Position numbers and translations under genes: made by a program. The notes under the pieces were generated by a model. The model was given only the letters and a program-made list of their open reading frames with translations. It had not been told where the DNA came from and searched no databases. A stretch of 64,000 bases of DNA from assembly GCA_021186555.1 (NCBI GenBank), contig JAJKFL010000031.1:20676487-20740486 (forward strand), written 5' to 3'. Below are positions 33,692 to 44,041 of the stretch, in pieces; position 1 is the first letter of the stretch, and every line of letters begins with the position of its first letter. The stretch is from Reticulitermes speratus (lineage: Eukaryota; Arthropoda; Insecta; Blattodea; Rhinotermitidae).

Positions 33692-34540
33692 CCTCTCCCT
33701 CAATTATACGTAAAACTCAAGACAGACCTTTCCATTTTTTATGTTTATATTCAGTTAATTATTAACCAAAGTCCTTACCCAAAAAATAAGTTTTTCGTAA
33801 CGTGCCAAGCAATATCGTTTATAAATTGCTATGCATACAGGGACTGTGTGCAATGAGAATTGTCGATGCCCCGCAAGGGCCACTGGGCTAGGACAGGACA
33901 AGTGTTTGGCGCCACAGAATTAGACCTGTCGAGTAACAAAGAAGGTGAAGACAGGCACGTTGCCTAATTTCTCCGGCGCGAGATGTGTGACGACTTTTTC
34001 GTTTATGTACCAATCCGAAAGTACAGGTAAATGTGAGACGTGAAGTTTTTCGTTGTTTTATTCATCATTTGAAATGTGGGACGCATTTCATATAGAGGCA
34101 ATGTTTTGATCAGAGGAGTTGAGTTACATGCAGTTAGGGACTTCATGTTGTGAGTAAATATTTTTGTTTTCCATGGCAGTCTACCTGCACTGGTAAATGT
34201 TTTGTCGTTTTGATGTTCCGCTGTTGTACTTGTGCTGGCAGTTCAGGAGACCCTGGGATGTTACGTGCGTGTGTTGCATACGTTTTTGGCTGTTCTGGGC
34301 TCCTTTACTGAAATAAAATAAATTCTGAATACATATGGTAGCTTCTATATCGGACTATATATATATTCGAATACCCCTTTTCTATATTTTCAAAACAGAA
34401 AAAAAAACGGTAATTGTCCCAGAGGGTTTTCATGAACTGAACGTACTTCAGACACGTGTTCCTAATTATCGAAATGAAAAGAAATCAATAATTTTTCTTT
34501 GCGTTTACCATCAAGAGGAAATTGTTTTTCGCTGTCGCCT
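33692..34540. other. unassigned sequence
   Basis: Nothing firm was recognised. GAGACCCTGGGATGTTACGTGC at about 34249 resembles a fold-back outer edge. Confidence 0.4.
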
Positions 34541-34710
34541 TTTCTTAGGATCCGGTGTTGGAAACACCATCAGATTTACAGACGGACAGACGTTCAAGCA
34601 GTCGAAGACGACTGGGATTACACGACCCTGAAGATGGAGGCAGAACATTCTTCCGAAGTGTCAGCATCTACCAGACGACACGGCTTTCCCGCGCAATTGT
34701 GAAGATCTCA
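34540..34710 (+). mobile_element. fold-back element, right-half fragment
   Basis: ACCCTGAAGATGGAGGCAGA, ACATTCTTCCGAAGTGTCAGC, ATCTACCAGACGACACGGC follows the common insect fold-back wording. It retains CTGAAGA (about 34627-34633), a stem GGAGG/CTTCC and GAA. Confidence 0.5.
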
Positions 34711-35887
34711 AATCTCCCATAAATGGGCTGTTTTGAATTCGGTTCAATTCCACCGCTGCAAAAGAATTCAGGGATTGATTTAGCATCTTTTCATAAACTT
34801 CATGACTAGTTCTGGTAGCTGAAGGGCGTGGCACGAATTGTGCAAAGCAGCGCACAGTGTAGAGTGTTGTTGTATACACGCACATCTTTCAGCTTTAATC
34901 GTATTGCACAGGCCATTTTTAAAAGCTCATCAGTTTCACCCTCTCATCAGCCACCCACCTAACCCACACCTATGCCAATATTTCCCTGCAGATTCTCTAA
35001 GCGTTTTGCTAAGCTTCCTTACTCCACATTCTCCAACGGTATTGCCTTATATATTAAAAATGAAGAACACTGTGCAAGTAGAAGGATGAATGTAACGAGA
35101 ACACTGATGATGATGATATGGCAAAGGAAATGTGAAAGATCCTTACCTAACTATTTTGCATCTTAAGCCACTGGATAGGATGCGTAAGGAGGAGAGTCTT
35201 CGACGGCTCGATGGTTGGATGACTGCGAAGATGTCAGACGAATTTGATTTTTATTCCTCTGCATTGCGTGATGCTTGTGGTGAAAATGACACACAGATGA
35301 GGGATGCCACTGCGATTTACGACGGATTATAAGTCTCCGGTAAAGAACATGGAAGAGGCAGAGCGGCGGTAATTGGCCGGCATAATGCGTCCCTCGATAT
35401 TTAGTCTGCTACAAGTTAGTCTGTAATAGCAGTAGGTTATGTGGAGTACAGGGATATAGAGAAGACAAATCTATAGGATCACTACATGTAAGAGCGTGCG
35501 ATTCCTTATATCTATTTTTCTGGTTATGTTAACCTCGCCAGATGAATTTCAGTTCAATTTAACAGCTGCCAATGAGATACCATTTAGCATGGAAAAATTT
35601 CAAGAAAGGAGTTGGAAGAAACTAAATCTTCTGTTGCTCGATAAATCCAGATCGGATACATGCAATCTATATAACTTCTTAATCCATCACTTTCAGATAT
35701 CTCTTATCACATGTTCTATGTAAAGTTAAAAGTCTTTTAGATCTCAGTACTTTTTTTCCTTACCGAAAGTTCTCAACAAGTAATTATAGGAAAATTATCT
35801 TCTTAAGATAATGAAGGAGCTTCACAATCCATACAGTAACAGCTGAAAGCAATTCCCACTGAAGCAATCAGGGCAACTGGCTTATAC
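34711..35887. other. unassigned non-coding sequence
   Basis: No recognised repeat, RNA gene or exon. Confidence 0.4.
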
Positions 35888-36139
35888 AATATGTGATTTC
35901 AGGCTTCCGCCGCGGTGTAAATAACATCTTTGCTCTTCTGCGATGTTACGCAGCGTAGATTGGCATTTACCGACGTTTCGGGGGCAACCTATCGGTCCCA
36001 TCTTCAGGGTTCAAGCAGTCAAAAAATAATTCTTATTGGACTGCCTGACCCCTGAAGATGGTATCGAAAGGTTGTCCCGAAACGTTGGTAAGTAACTGCC
36101 AATCTGTACTGCGTAACATCTCAGAAGAACGAAGATCTC
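35888..36139. mobile_element. fold-back element, TTTCGGGACA family, copy 3, with TSD
   Basis: Left arm GTGATTTCAGGCTTCCGCCG...CTCTTCTGCGATGTTACGCA, GCGTAGATTGGCA, CGACGTTTCGGGGGCAACC; right arm GGTTGTCCCGAAACGTTGG...GCGTAACATCTCAGAAG, GAACGAAGATCTC. The spacer is about 45 bp. A 9-bp direct repeat GGCTTATAC lies at 35879-35887 and 36140-36148. Unlike the other copies, both arms keep the canonical hammerhead word CTGAAGA (36052-36058 on +; 36001-36007 on -). Confidence 0.82.
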
Positions 36140-36845
36140 GGCTTATACTACAATTTTCACTGAGTGGTTATTCTGTACATAGTGCATTTTTGGACCATTC
36201 TTACTGTAATTAGCTGTGCGTAATGAAAATTGCCGTGTTTTTTATGTCCGTATGGAAGGAAGTGACATTACCTTCAGGTACTTGGCACGAGTTTAAGAAC
36301 AGGAACTGAAGATGTTTAGGCGTGGATGTAAGCTGTTGGTTACGTACAGACAGTGTTTCGAGAACTCACATTAAGAAGTCATGGATCTAGATTTCTCTTT
36401 ATAACCCTTTTCTTTAATTAAAAGTACTCTGCGAGGTTTATGAAAATACAGCTGAAAGAACGTCCGATGTTCGACCCTTGACTTCGAAATCAGACTTACG
36501 ACAATTCGCTTAGAATTGCATTGAAACGTCTGTAGTTCAGGCAACTATCCTGGTTCTTGTACTGATTGATATCAGGTAGGAGCGAATGACGAAGTAAATG
36601 GGCTCGTCAATGAGGGTTTTAAAGGCATCGCCAAAGAATTATTCCTGATAATGTAAAAAAACATTTTCTAAACTCTCACCAAGGAGAGATTCCGGCCAGA
36701 TTCTTCGAACCAGGCGTCTCTTATTTATTTGTTTAACGGCGCCTTTAGTCTCTGACATTATGCAGCGCCAAGAGGTGGGATGGTTAGCAGTAAATTCGAA
36801 ACTATGCAGCATTAAGCGGTTGTAGCCTAATTTGTGGTACTATCG
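36140..36845. other. unassigned non-coding sequence
   Basis: No recognised repeat, RNA gene or exon. Confidence 0.4.
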
Positions 36846-36849
36846 GTAT

Positions 36850-37010
36850 TTGCCTGCAGGTTTACAAGGCAACCACAAATTGCTCGGTCAGGCATAGCCC
36901 TTTTCTGGACCGAGACTTAAACCTGGGATCTCCCGAATGTGGGGCAGAAGGGAATCTCCTCTTACGCGTTGCCATGTCGACGCTGTGGCGGTAGGAACGT
37001 AGGGTATAGA
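36850..37010 (-). mobile_element. probable tRNA-derived SINE fragment
   Basis: On the minus strand, GGGAGATCCCAGGTTTAAGTCTCGGTCCAG provides a B box, preceded by CATGGCAACGCGTAAGAGG as a possible A-box side, then AAAAGGGCTATGCCTGACCG. Family not matched to A-D. Confidence 0.45.
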
Positions 37011-37089
37011 GAATATTAAATAAGATGTAATCGACTCTTGAGACAGCTGGAACCATAATAGTTCGTTCACTTGAGGGCGTTTGTTTACT

Positions 37090-37225
37090 TCGAGGTATCC
37101 GTTCTTCTCGGATATGGCGCTGCGTCACTTGATGATTGGTGTCTGGCCTTTCGAGACAGCATGGTGGTCCAGAAACGTCTAGAACCAATCACCCAGCAAC
37201 GCATCGCCATATCCTCGCAGAACGG
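37090..37225. mobile_element. fold-back element, short diverged copy
   Basis: CCGTTCTTCTCGGATATGGC, GCTGCGTCACTTGATGATTGG is mirrored by CCAATCACCCAGCAACGCAT, CGCCATATCCTCGCAGAACGG. The centre keeps CCTTTCGAGACAG/AGAAACGTCTAG. Arms are about 50 bp with several mismatches. Same outer sequence logic as the TTTCGGGACA family. Confidence 0.72.
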
Positions 37226-37310
37226 AGATCTCATTTGCACCGTTGCGAAAAGCATAATTTCTCGTATTCGCGTTGTTAGAGGTCTGTGAACTAGTCTCAG
37301 GGATGCATCT

Positions 37311-37340
37311 GTCATTGCATACGTGACCGTATGCAATGAC
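37311..37340. repeat. 12-bp perfect hairpin
   Basis: GTCATTGCATAC and GTATGCAATGAC are exact reverse complements with a 6-bp spacer. No tail of T follows, and a regulatory role is not supported. Confidence 0.8.
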
Positions 37341-37345
37341 CGTTT

Positions 37346-38267
37346 GTATGACCGTCAGGTGTCACTGAAGCACAATCGAATGCAGATGTAAAAGAAATTT
37401 ATATTTCTCCATCAGCAAAATAATTCGGGCACTTTTAAGTGTCCTTGAATACAGTTTGAATTGATTATTTTTTTATTTTCGTAGTCATTCCTTCTGCCCT
37501 GCGCACATGCTGTCAACGTTGAATGTCTGCTGACATTGCCACAGTTCTCGTATCCCAGCACATCACCATGTAGTTCATTATTGCTGTTGGATTTACGATT
37601 ATAAATGGCGGGGATCTGTCGTCGGAGTGAAGTGGCTAGCATTCCTGATTCATTTTCGAGAAATCACTTTTTCATATCTCTTCCAGCATACTGGCGGTCT
37701 TGGTGGAGTTTCTGTGTGGTTGTCCTAAATTCTGCCTTCATACGGGCTGTGACCACTTCCTTCCACTCTGTTTGCAAATCATAATAATTTCTGTTACTTA
37801 CATATAATTCAGAGCCTTCTTACCATTTGATGTTAAAGAGTCTCTTTAGCTCAGAAGGCACCGTTTCTCAACACAATTGCTTTTCAACCTCTCTTCCTAG
37901 AATACGACATTATGAAGGTGCAAGGAAACAAAAAGAGGTTGGAATTTGATTGAAGACATGAGAGGAAATACAAATATCACACATAAAGTGATAATGTTAC
38001 GCGTCTGTGAGGCACAATTGAGGAGAGTGATGTAGAGATGAAGACAGACAAGAACTGGTGTAGGCGTATGTCGTCTACGTGCGGTCGCAGTATGCAGAAC
38101 GAAACCGTTACATAATAAATCCCCCTCAAATGTGACAGTTCAAATGATTGAGAACGACAGTAAAAATCAAAATTGCATTCACGAAGCGATTAAAGGCTGA
38201 TCGACTTGGGGAAATGCTGACAGCCGCTTATTGCCTTCCGATGTTTAATATTCCGATGATTAAAAGG
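37346..38267. other. unassigned non-coding sequence
   Basis: No recognised repeat, RNA gene or exon. Confidence 0.4.
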
Positions 38268-38272
38268 CACAG

Positions 38273-38643
38273 AACTGTAGTGTAATGTTACCTCTTGGCT
38301 TCTGAAGGGGTAAGGCTTATGCTGTTATCCTGAGGGTACAAATAAATTCAGGGCTTTATATGGAGCTAAGAGAAAGGGAGTAACACGATGAAGGAAACTG
38401 TAGACAGCATTTACAAGTTACGCCTGAAGATGGCTCTAAGGAGTCGAAACATTTAACAGAACTGTAGTGTAATGTTACCTCTTGGCTTCTGAAGGGGTAA
38501 GGCTTATGCTGTTATCCTGAGGGTACAAATAAATTCAGGGCTTTATATGGAGCTAAGAGAAAGGGAGTAACACGATGAAGGAAACTGTAGACAGCATTTA
38601 CAAGTTACGCCTGAAGATGGCTCTAAGGAGTCGAAACATTTAA
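38273..38643 (+). mobile_element. retrozyme-like direct dimer, 187-bp unit, hammerhead ribozyme
   Basis: Two directly repeated copies (187-bp period) are identical as read. Each contains CTGAAGA, stem II GGCTC/GAGTC and GAAA (first copy: 38424-38430, 38432-38445, 38446-38449). Across the junction the fold completes as a type I hammerhead: stem III ACA (38449-38451) with TGT (38463-38465), A38466 as the cleavage nucleotide, and GTGTAA (38467-38472) pairing with TTACGC (38418-38423, one G-T pair). Cleavage would release a 187-nt RNA (38280-38466 or its equivalent). CACAG at 38268-38272 and 38644-38648 may be the target duplication. No open frame. This is the layout known for metazoan retrozymes, non-autonomous elements thought to use Penelope-like machinery. 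Confidence 0.8.
38418..38472 (+). ncRNA. type I hammerhead ribozyme (predicted)
   Basis: All conserved core positions are present: C3-U4-G5-A6-N7-G8-A9 as CUGAAGA, G12-A13-A14 as GAA, the A15.1-U16.1 pair and H17 = A. Stem I has 6 bp, stem II 5 bp (one G-U pair), stem III 3 bp with an 11-nt loop. It exists only because two units are joined head to tail. The second unit's copy (CTGAAGA at 38611-38617) lacks a proper 3' stem I strand, as expected at the end of a dimer. Confidence 0.72.
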
Positions 38644-38779
38644 CACAGTTATGCATTTTATTAACTAAAGGGTGTAGATTAGTTGACTATACGAAGAAAG
38701 GCCTCTATTCTTATATTAAGTGAACATAACGCACCAAAATTGTTGGTTCATAATTCGTACTCTACACCTGACATCAGTG

Positions 38780-38990
38780 TGAGTCGGGATAACGCGGTTG
38801 GTGTAGTTGCCACACCCAGCCTCTTATTCAATTTAGACCCGGCGTCTAAAGCTGACCACTCACCTCCATTTGCTGCCGAGGTTAAGAATGAAAGGAGGTG
38901 TGCCTCCACTGCTACCATATGCCGCCATAGAGTGCACAAGGACACCGCTATCTTTATCTTTTTACCAGAAGTTAGTATGGTGATCAAATC
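38780..38990 (+). mobile_element. SINE family B copy, diverged
   Basis: GTCGGGATAACGCGGTTGGTGTAG opens a tRNA-like head, followed by AAAGCTGACCACTCACCTCC, GCCGAGGTTAAGAATGAAAGG as in the family B body. The middle is shorter than at 3.2 kb. Confidence 0.65.
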
Positions 38991-39184
38991 TAGAACAGTG
39001 TGGTGGACAGGGCCAAGTAGTGCGTTTAAAAAACAAAAGAATTTATAAGAATTTTAACCAGATAAGAATAATGTTAAAATTTATGTTACTGAAATATGAC
39101 GGAAGGGTTTATCTGAGTGTAGTTGCACGACTTTGTTTACATGACAATGGATCTTCGAGTTGTCTAGAAGGCTGAGGGAAGGAA

Positions 39185-39255
39185 TTCTTTACCAGCTGAG
39201 TGACTGACTCCTTCTAAAGGATTCTGCTTCGTGGAATTAGTTAGATAATTTAAGA
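39185..39255 (+). mobile_element. LINE 3' UTR fragment
   Basis: TTACCAGCTGAGTGACTGAC, TCCTTCTAAAGGATTCTGCT, TCGTGGAATTAGTTAG matches the 3' UTR order at 14.13-14.20 kb. Confidence 0.6.
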
Positions 39256-39895
39256 ATCAGTAAGTATTTCCTCTTTTCTTGTGTGTCCCAGGTTTCACCG
39301 CGGCTTGACAATCGTTTATCTCTCCAGAGCCTTCTGTTATGTGCAGGTCGTGCTGCAGTGACGCACACGAATTTCTCCAGTTCTGGCTCAGAATCTGCGC
39401 GAGACACTCGTCGCCTTATCCACTAGCGTGGTTGCTACAGATTGTCCCTTTTATTGTGTCCCTGGGGACGGAAGCTTTATCGCATAGAAAGCTTGAATCC
39501 GTCGAGATATCCCATGACAGCTGTCGTGCTCAGGGACGCCATAAGAGGGACACGCTGTTTGTTCCGGAACCTTCTGTCTGACAGAAACCGTGACGTCACT
39601 GACCCTCAAGCCACGTAAGCGTATATATGTCCGCATTTTGTATTTGAACTAAACAATTTTTTTTAAAAAATGGCTCTGTATGCCATGGCATTGCGCGTAT
39701 TGCCACAGGACGCTTCCTGTTTGGCTACGGGAACGCTACATGAACGTACGTAAATATTCATAAGAATCGTCTTATTTCCTATAATATTTACTGCCATATT
39801 GTCTTGAACGCAATATGTAGCCACATATGAACGTTATGTGTTTGTTTATACAAAAATAGAAGTAAAACACTATTTTATAAACATAACTTCTACTA
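39256..39895. other. unassigned non-coding sequence
   Basis: No recognised repeat, RNA gene or exon. Confidence 0.4.
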
Positions 39896-39899
39896 CGCC

Positions 39900-40055
39900 T
39901 GTCGTAGTCTTCTGGGTTTTGACACAATGGGTTCATGTATCATACTCTGCTTATTTAAGGGCAGGAATTCCTGTCTTAAAGATAGAAGCAGCGTGTTCCT
40001 TCGAAAAGCTGGTACTTCCCTACAAATCTGCACGATATTTCAACCGATGATATTA
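39900..40055 (+). mobile_element. fold-back element fragment
   Basis: GTCTTCTGGGTTTTGACACAATGGG...AAGATAGAAGCAGCGTGTTC, CTTCGAAAAGCTGGTACTTC, CCTACAAATCTGCACG follows the insect fold-back type whose chance translation reads VFWVLTQ...KIEAACSFEKLVLPYKSAR. That peptide-like pattern is common in arthropod predicted proteins and reflects the repeat, not a gene. Confidence 0.55.
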
Positions 40056-40214
40056 CAATATGAGCCTTCATTGCAGCGAAGAAGTCAAACGACAAATACA
40101 TTTTACAGAATCTACAAACACAGTGCGTACTGAGCTAACGGAGGGCGTGGCATCAAAGTGTTTACCTTTTAAATTCCCTAAAATAATGCACCAAGAGCGC
40201 CCAAACCAGTTCTG

Positions 40215-40370
40215 GGTCCTATTCAGCCTCATACTCAATGAGCACCGGGGGTGACACGGCCGAGAGCGTGAAGTGACCACTCACCTCCATCTACTTCCGA
40301 AGTTAATAATAAATGGAGCTGTACTCCAGTATCTCGTGTGCCTTCATGGCGTTCAAAAGCAAAACTTCGC
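40215..40370 (+). mobile_element. SINE family B fragment
   Basis: GGGTCCTATTCAGCCTCATAC, GACACGGCCGAGAGCGTGAA, GTGACCACTCACCTCCATCT, TGTGCCTTCATGGCGTT matches the family B body. The head is missing. Confidence 0.7.
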
Positions 40371-40789
40371 CTCGTTCATAGAAGGTCTAAAAATAGACAG
40401 TGGCCCCTAGATTATGGAGGTAAAACTAAGGTCTGGAAGATGCATTGTCTGCGCGCTTCTGAGACATTAAAAGAGCTGAATGTAAAACAATATTATCACA
40501 AAATACGTGAGATTTTTAGCATGATGATACCTCTGTCATAATACTCCGAAACACTCTCCTTTTTTGTTTTTTTTTTCGACTTATACAATTAGGACAAAAC
40601 GTTGCAGAATTCGGTTCTTCTTTCGTCTAACAATCACTGAAAATAGCTGGTTCTAAGGGGTTCACGAGTTAGATTATGTTCCGCCCGTGAAGAAGGAAGC
40701 AAGCGGGATTCCGAAACTTTGTGTTTTAATTATAAATATGCATTGGATAAAATCTAAGATAAGATGGATAATGTATGTAAAACGTAACA

Positions 40790-41115
40790 TTATAGCGCGT
40801 CCGCATATTATTTATACCTCCTCGGGTATCCACAGCCTGGTACCATGTCATCGAACACAACGTTTCATGCCGATTTAATGTCGCCGGCAACAGTCAAACG
40901 TACTCAGGTCTTCATGTAAAGTGTCTGATATTTGTGCCCGATTTTAACCAAATTTGGATTTTCTCTACACGTTTTGATGTAAGTGCCCATTGTAGAATGC
41001 AAAGGAAATCGGTCCAGTGGTAGCCGCGCTGATACATGCGGACACACGGACAGACGGACGAACACGACGAAGCTAATAGGCGCTTTTCTGGACTATGCGA
41101 ACGCGCCCGAAACAG
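40790..41115 (+). repeat. dispersed repeat R1
   Basis: GCGCGTCCGCATATTATTTATACC, CGATTTAATGTCGCCGGCAAC, CTTCATGTAAAGTGTCTGAT, TTTTAACCAAATTTGGATTT, CCAGTGGTAGCCGCGCTGAT, GCGGACACACGGACAGACGG, GACGAAGCTAATAGGCGCTT. The same order occurs in two diverged tandem copies at 54.75-55.28 kb. No coding capacity and no identified ends; the superfamily is unknown to me. Confidence 0.75.
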
Positions 41116-41655
41116 GAGATTTGCCGGAATATAATGCGCCTTCGTCAAAGCCTTGCAGAATTCCTACATAGTAATGCCTGACAAAGCAGACCGTTTAAAA
41201 TTTTGTCTCTGTTTCTCTTCGGATCTTTTCTCTGTTCAGTTTTAGCGTCTCTACAAATGTCACCAAATAATTAATAGTGACATCTGGCGGCATCACACGC
41301 TGGAAGTACTTGTAACAGATGTTTCTGTGCAAATACGAAATTCAAATAATAGTCAGGGTGACGAGAACAATGATGATGTTAATATTTAATTAGTTTTATA
41401 ATAAGTTTCTGCGTTGCTGGTGAATTCACATTAAAAAAACACGAATGCCCTCACAGTAACCAGGACAGTTATGTCACGTTGTGTGGCTTTTTTAAATAAT
41501 GCACATTTCCTACAGCATTCCTACGTGTGAGAGACTGTTATTCTACTCTTTCGCAAGTATGGAGTCACTATTGAAGAGTATTTTTATCCGCAAAGATGTA
41601 TTCATTATCGCTTCATACTCCGTTATCGGTCTACCCTTTTCATATTCTGAATGTT
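41116..41655. other. unassigned non-coding sequence
   Basis: No recognised repeat, RNA gene or exon. Confidence 0.4.
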
Positions 41656-41659
41656 TTGA

Positions 41660-41935
41660 CAAGGGTTTAGGCTAAGGGCTGGACCGTCCAGAGTTCGAAT
41701 CCCGGTAATGGCAAGGGATTTTCTTCTTCTCCAAAATGTCCATGCCGGCTCCAGGGCCCAACCTTCCTCGTGTGTAGTTGGTAACGGGTTTCTTTCCCGG
41801 CGGTAAAGCGGCCGGGGCGTGAAGTTAACCACTCACCTCCGTCTGGTATCGAAGTTAAGAGTGAGTGGAGATATAGATCCACTCCCTCTTACGCCTTCAT
41901 GATTTTGACAGGGACAACTTTACCTTGTCTTTAAA
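41660..41935 (+). mobile_element. tRNA-derived SINE, family B
   Basis: AGGGCTGGACCGTCCAGAGT, GAGTTCGAATCCCGGTAATG (B box), TAACGGGTTTCTTTCCCGGC, GGTAAAGCGGCCGGGGCGTG, AAGTTAACCACTCACCTCCG, GAAGTTAAGAGTGAGTGG, CGCCTTCATGATTTTGACAG. The closest relative is the 30.5 kb copy. No clear TSD. Confidence 0.85.
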
Positions 41936-42010
41936 AATTACTAGCTTTCTTACTTTGAATAGATAAAGGGAACTGCAGAACTGCAGGCTGCCGATTTTCT
42001 ACCCTTCTCT

Positions 42011-42030
42011 CCCCCCCCCCCCCCCCCCCC
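42011..42030. repeat. poly-C tract (20)
   Basis: Twenty consecutive C, the longest homopolymer of its kind in the window. Confidence 0.9.
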
Positions 42031-42775
42031 ACAACATTCCTTTTGCATGTTCCTTGCTTTGACAGGAAGGAAAACATAAAGCCGGTAACAATTGACTAAT
42101 AAATTACCGTTATATGCCATTTTTACTTCGTAACTACTCCTTGTGTTCAACTTTAGGAAATCCGTTAACTTCTGAAACAGAAGGAAATCACCTCAGCATT
42201 CGCAAACCCCTTCCCATGTGCAGAGGGGTCGTTGGGTCGTCTTCGTTTCGACAGCTCAAGAGCTGCTTAGGTACAGTATCTCTTGTCCAAAGTATAAATC
42301 CTATTGGCTTTTCCCCTTCACCAAGTCTATTTTGTTTCGTTGCAAAAAAAAAAAATAGCTCAATGCTTCTTGAGCTGTGAGTAGATGTGATGTTTTGTGT
42401 ACCGTGTATTATTAAGGAATCTGTAGTCTAGAAGCTCACCTTCCCAGCCCCAGAAAGGAAATGTTTTTAGTACGTCGTGTTTAAGTCTTAGAAAAGCTGA
42501 ATCTTAAAGTCGTCATTACGAAAATAAAGTTTTGAAAAAGAAACGTGGGAGAGAAAATATTACATAAACCTCTTTTTAGTATTTAAATTGGCATTCAGAA
42601 CTTAGACAGACACAAACAAACTAAATCCCTTGACGTAATTGTAGGATTCTTGTTGCGAATAAAAATGAAACAAGATGAAAATACAAAGAGAAAAACTTTG
42701 AAATTTTCATTTAATGTGGGGTGGCAAGTCGTCGGTATTGACAAGCGAGGATTGCAATACTATAAGTATGGTAGA
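42031..42775. other. unassigned non-coding sequence
   Basis: No recognised repeat, RNA gene or exon. Confidence 0.4.
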
Positions 42776-42784
42776 TCTTCATGT

Positions 42785-42930
42785 GGTCCATGGAGCCGTG
42801 ATAGCGCAGTCGGTAAGTTCATTGGTTACGGTTTGGACGAAACGGCAGGTTATTCCTTATCGTTGCAAGATCGACTCCGAGGCTGCCAACCCTTACCTCT
42901 CTAGTCAAATATCCCAGTCCACAACAGGTC
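42785..42930 (+). mobile_element. tRNA-derived SINE head
   Basis: GGAGCCGTGATAGCGCAGTC, GGTAAGTTCATTGG has A-box character, and GCAAGATCGACTCCGAGGCTG may be a decayed B box (normal GGTTCGAATCC). CCAGTCCACAACAGGTCTTT follows. Assignment to a family is uncertain. Confidence 0.5.
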
Positions 42931-44041
42931 TTTATGGCGGGGAACTCAAAAATGGGGACAGTTTAGCTTGACATTTATGATTTTAACATAATATAAAAGC
43001 TCTCTTTTTACGGAAAACGTAATTTAGCTCATATGTAGAGAAAAGAAAAAATACAACGTGTATAATGCGTGCAAAGATTTAGCCTTAGTTTGCTCCCAAC
43101 CTTTAAACAGAAGCGCCAGTTGCTTGCTGAGGTCATAGTGTGTTTCGTCATTGTAATTTTAAAAATGTTATTGACTGCAAGATGTTGGCGTAAGGTAGGC
43201 TTTGTCATGTTGCTACAGACATCGTCAATTCACAGAATGATCTTTGGTTTTTTGGTTATTAGATCCACCTTCCCTTTTCATGCATTAGTCAGTTGTACTT
43301 AAAATTCCAGTTTCCCAAAATACCTTGGATGTCCGACATTCAAATATCTCTCTTTTTTTTAAGTCGATCTGTGTCTTATACTTTGTATTAGTATCCCTGC
43401 ACATTTCGTGTCTGACGTGTCGTTCAGCCATTTCTCTAATTTCGTACGTTGTTACTTTTCTACTTAAAGACTTTTCACTTGTTTTCCAATACTATTATTC
43501 TTTGTATAATTTCTTCTTATTCCTATTTGCGTTATTATCCCTCATAGAAGTAAAAAAAAAACTAGGCCCTTGAAAGTACCACGCTGTTTTCTGTATGAAT
43601 GTAGGTGCGTCTCTGTGTGTTTGTGTGCCCCCCATTTCAAACTTTAAACAAATTTTTATAAAACTTGGCATAAGAGTTTGAACCACTTAGCCGATTTTCA
43701 TGAAAATTGTTACCAACATTACGCCATTAGAGGACACTCAAACGCTACACGCTACACGTTCTGATTTCCTGTAATCAGTAATGCCAACGTGATGGATGTG
43801 CGAAATTGTAAGGAAGGAGCAAAATGGCGCCTTTTCCTTGTAGGTCTTAAAGTGATGTAGGTCAAGTAACCTGCGAGAATACGCGGCTTTGTTAAGGTAT
43901 CGTTGCTTAAAATCTAAAATAATATGGCGGTGGCGTGAACATTTTCTTAGCTGTAAGTTTGATCGTGATAACTAAATAACCTTTGGACTTAGGCACGTAA
44001 AATTTGGTACAGTGATAGAACATACGTGACATAGGCTATAT
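42931..44041. other. unassigned sequence
   Basis: A patch at about 43615-43720 (GTGTGCCCCCCATTTCAAAC, AAACTTGGCATAAGAGTTTG, GCCGATTTTCATGAAAATTG) looks like an interspersed repeat common in arthropods, but no second copy is in the window. Confidence 0.4.
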
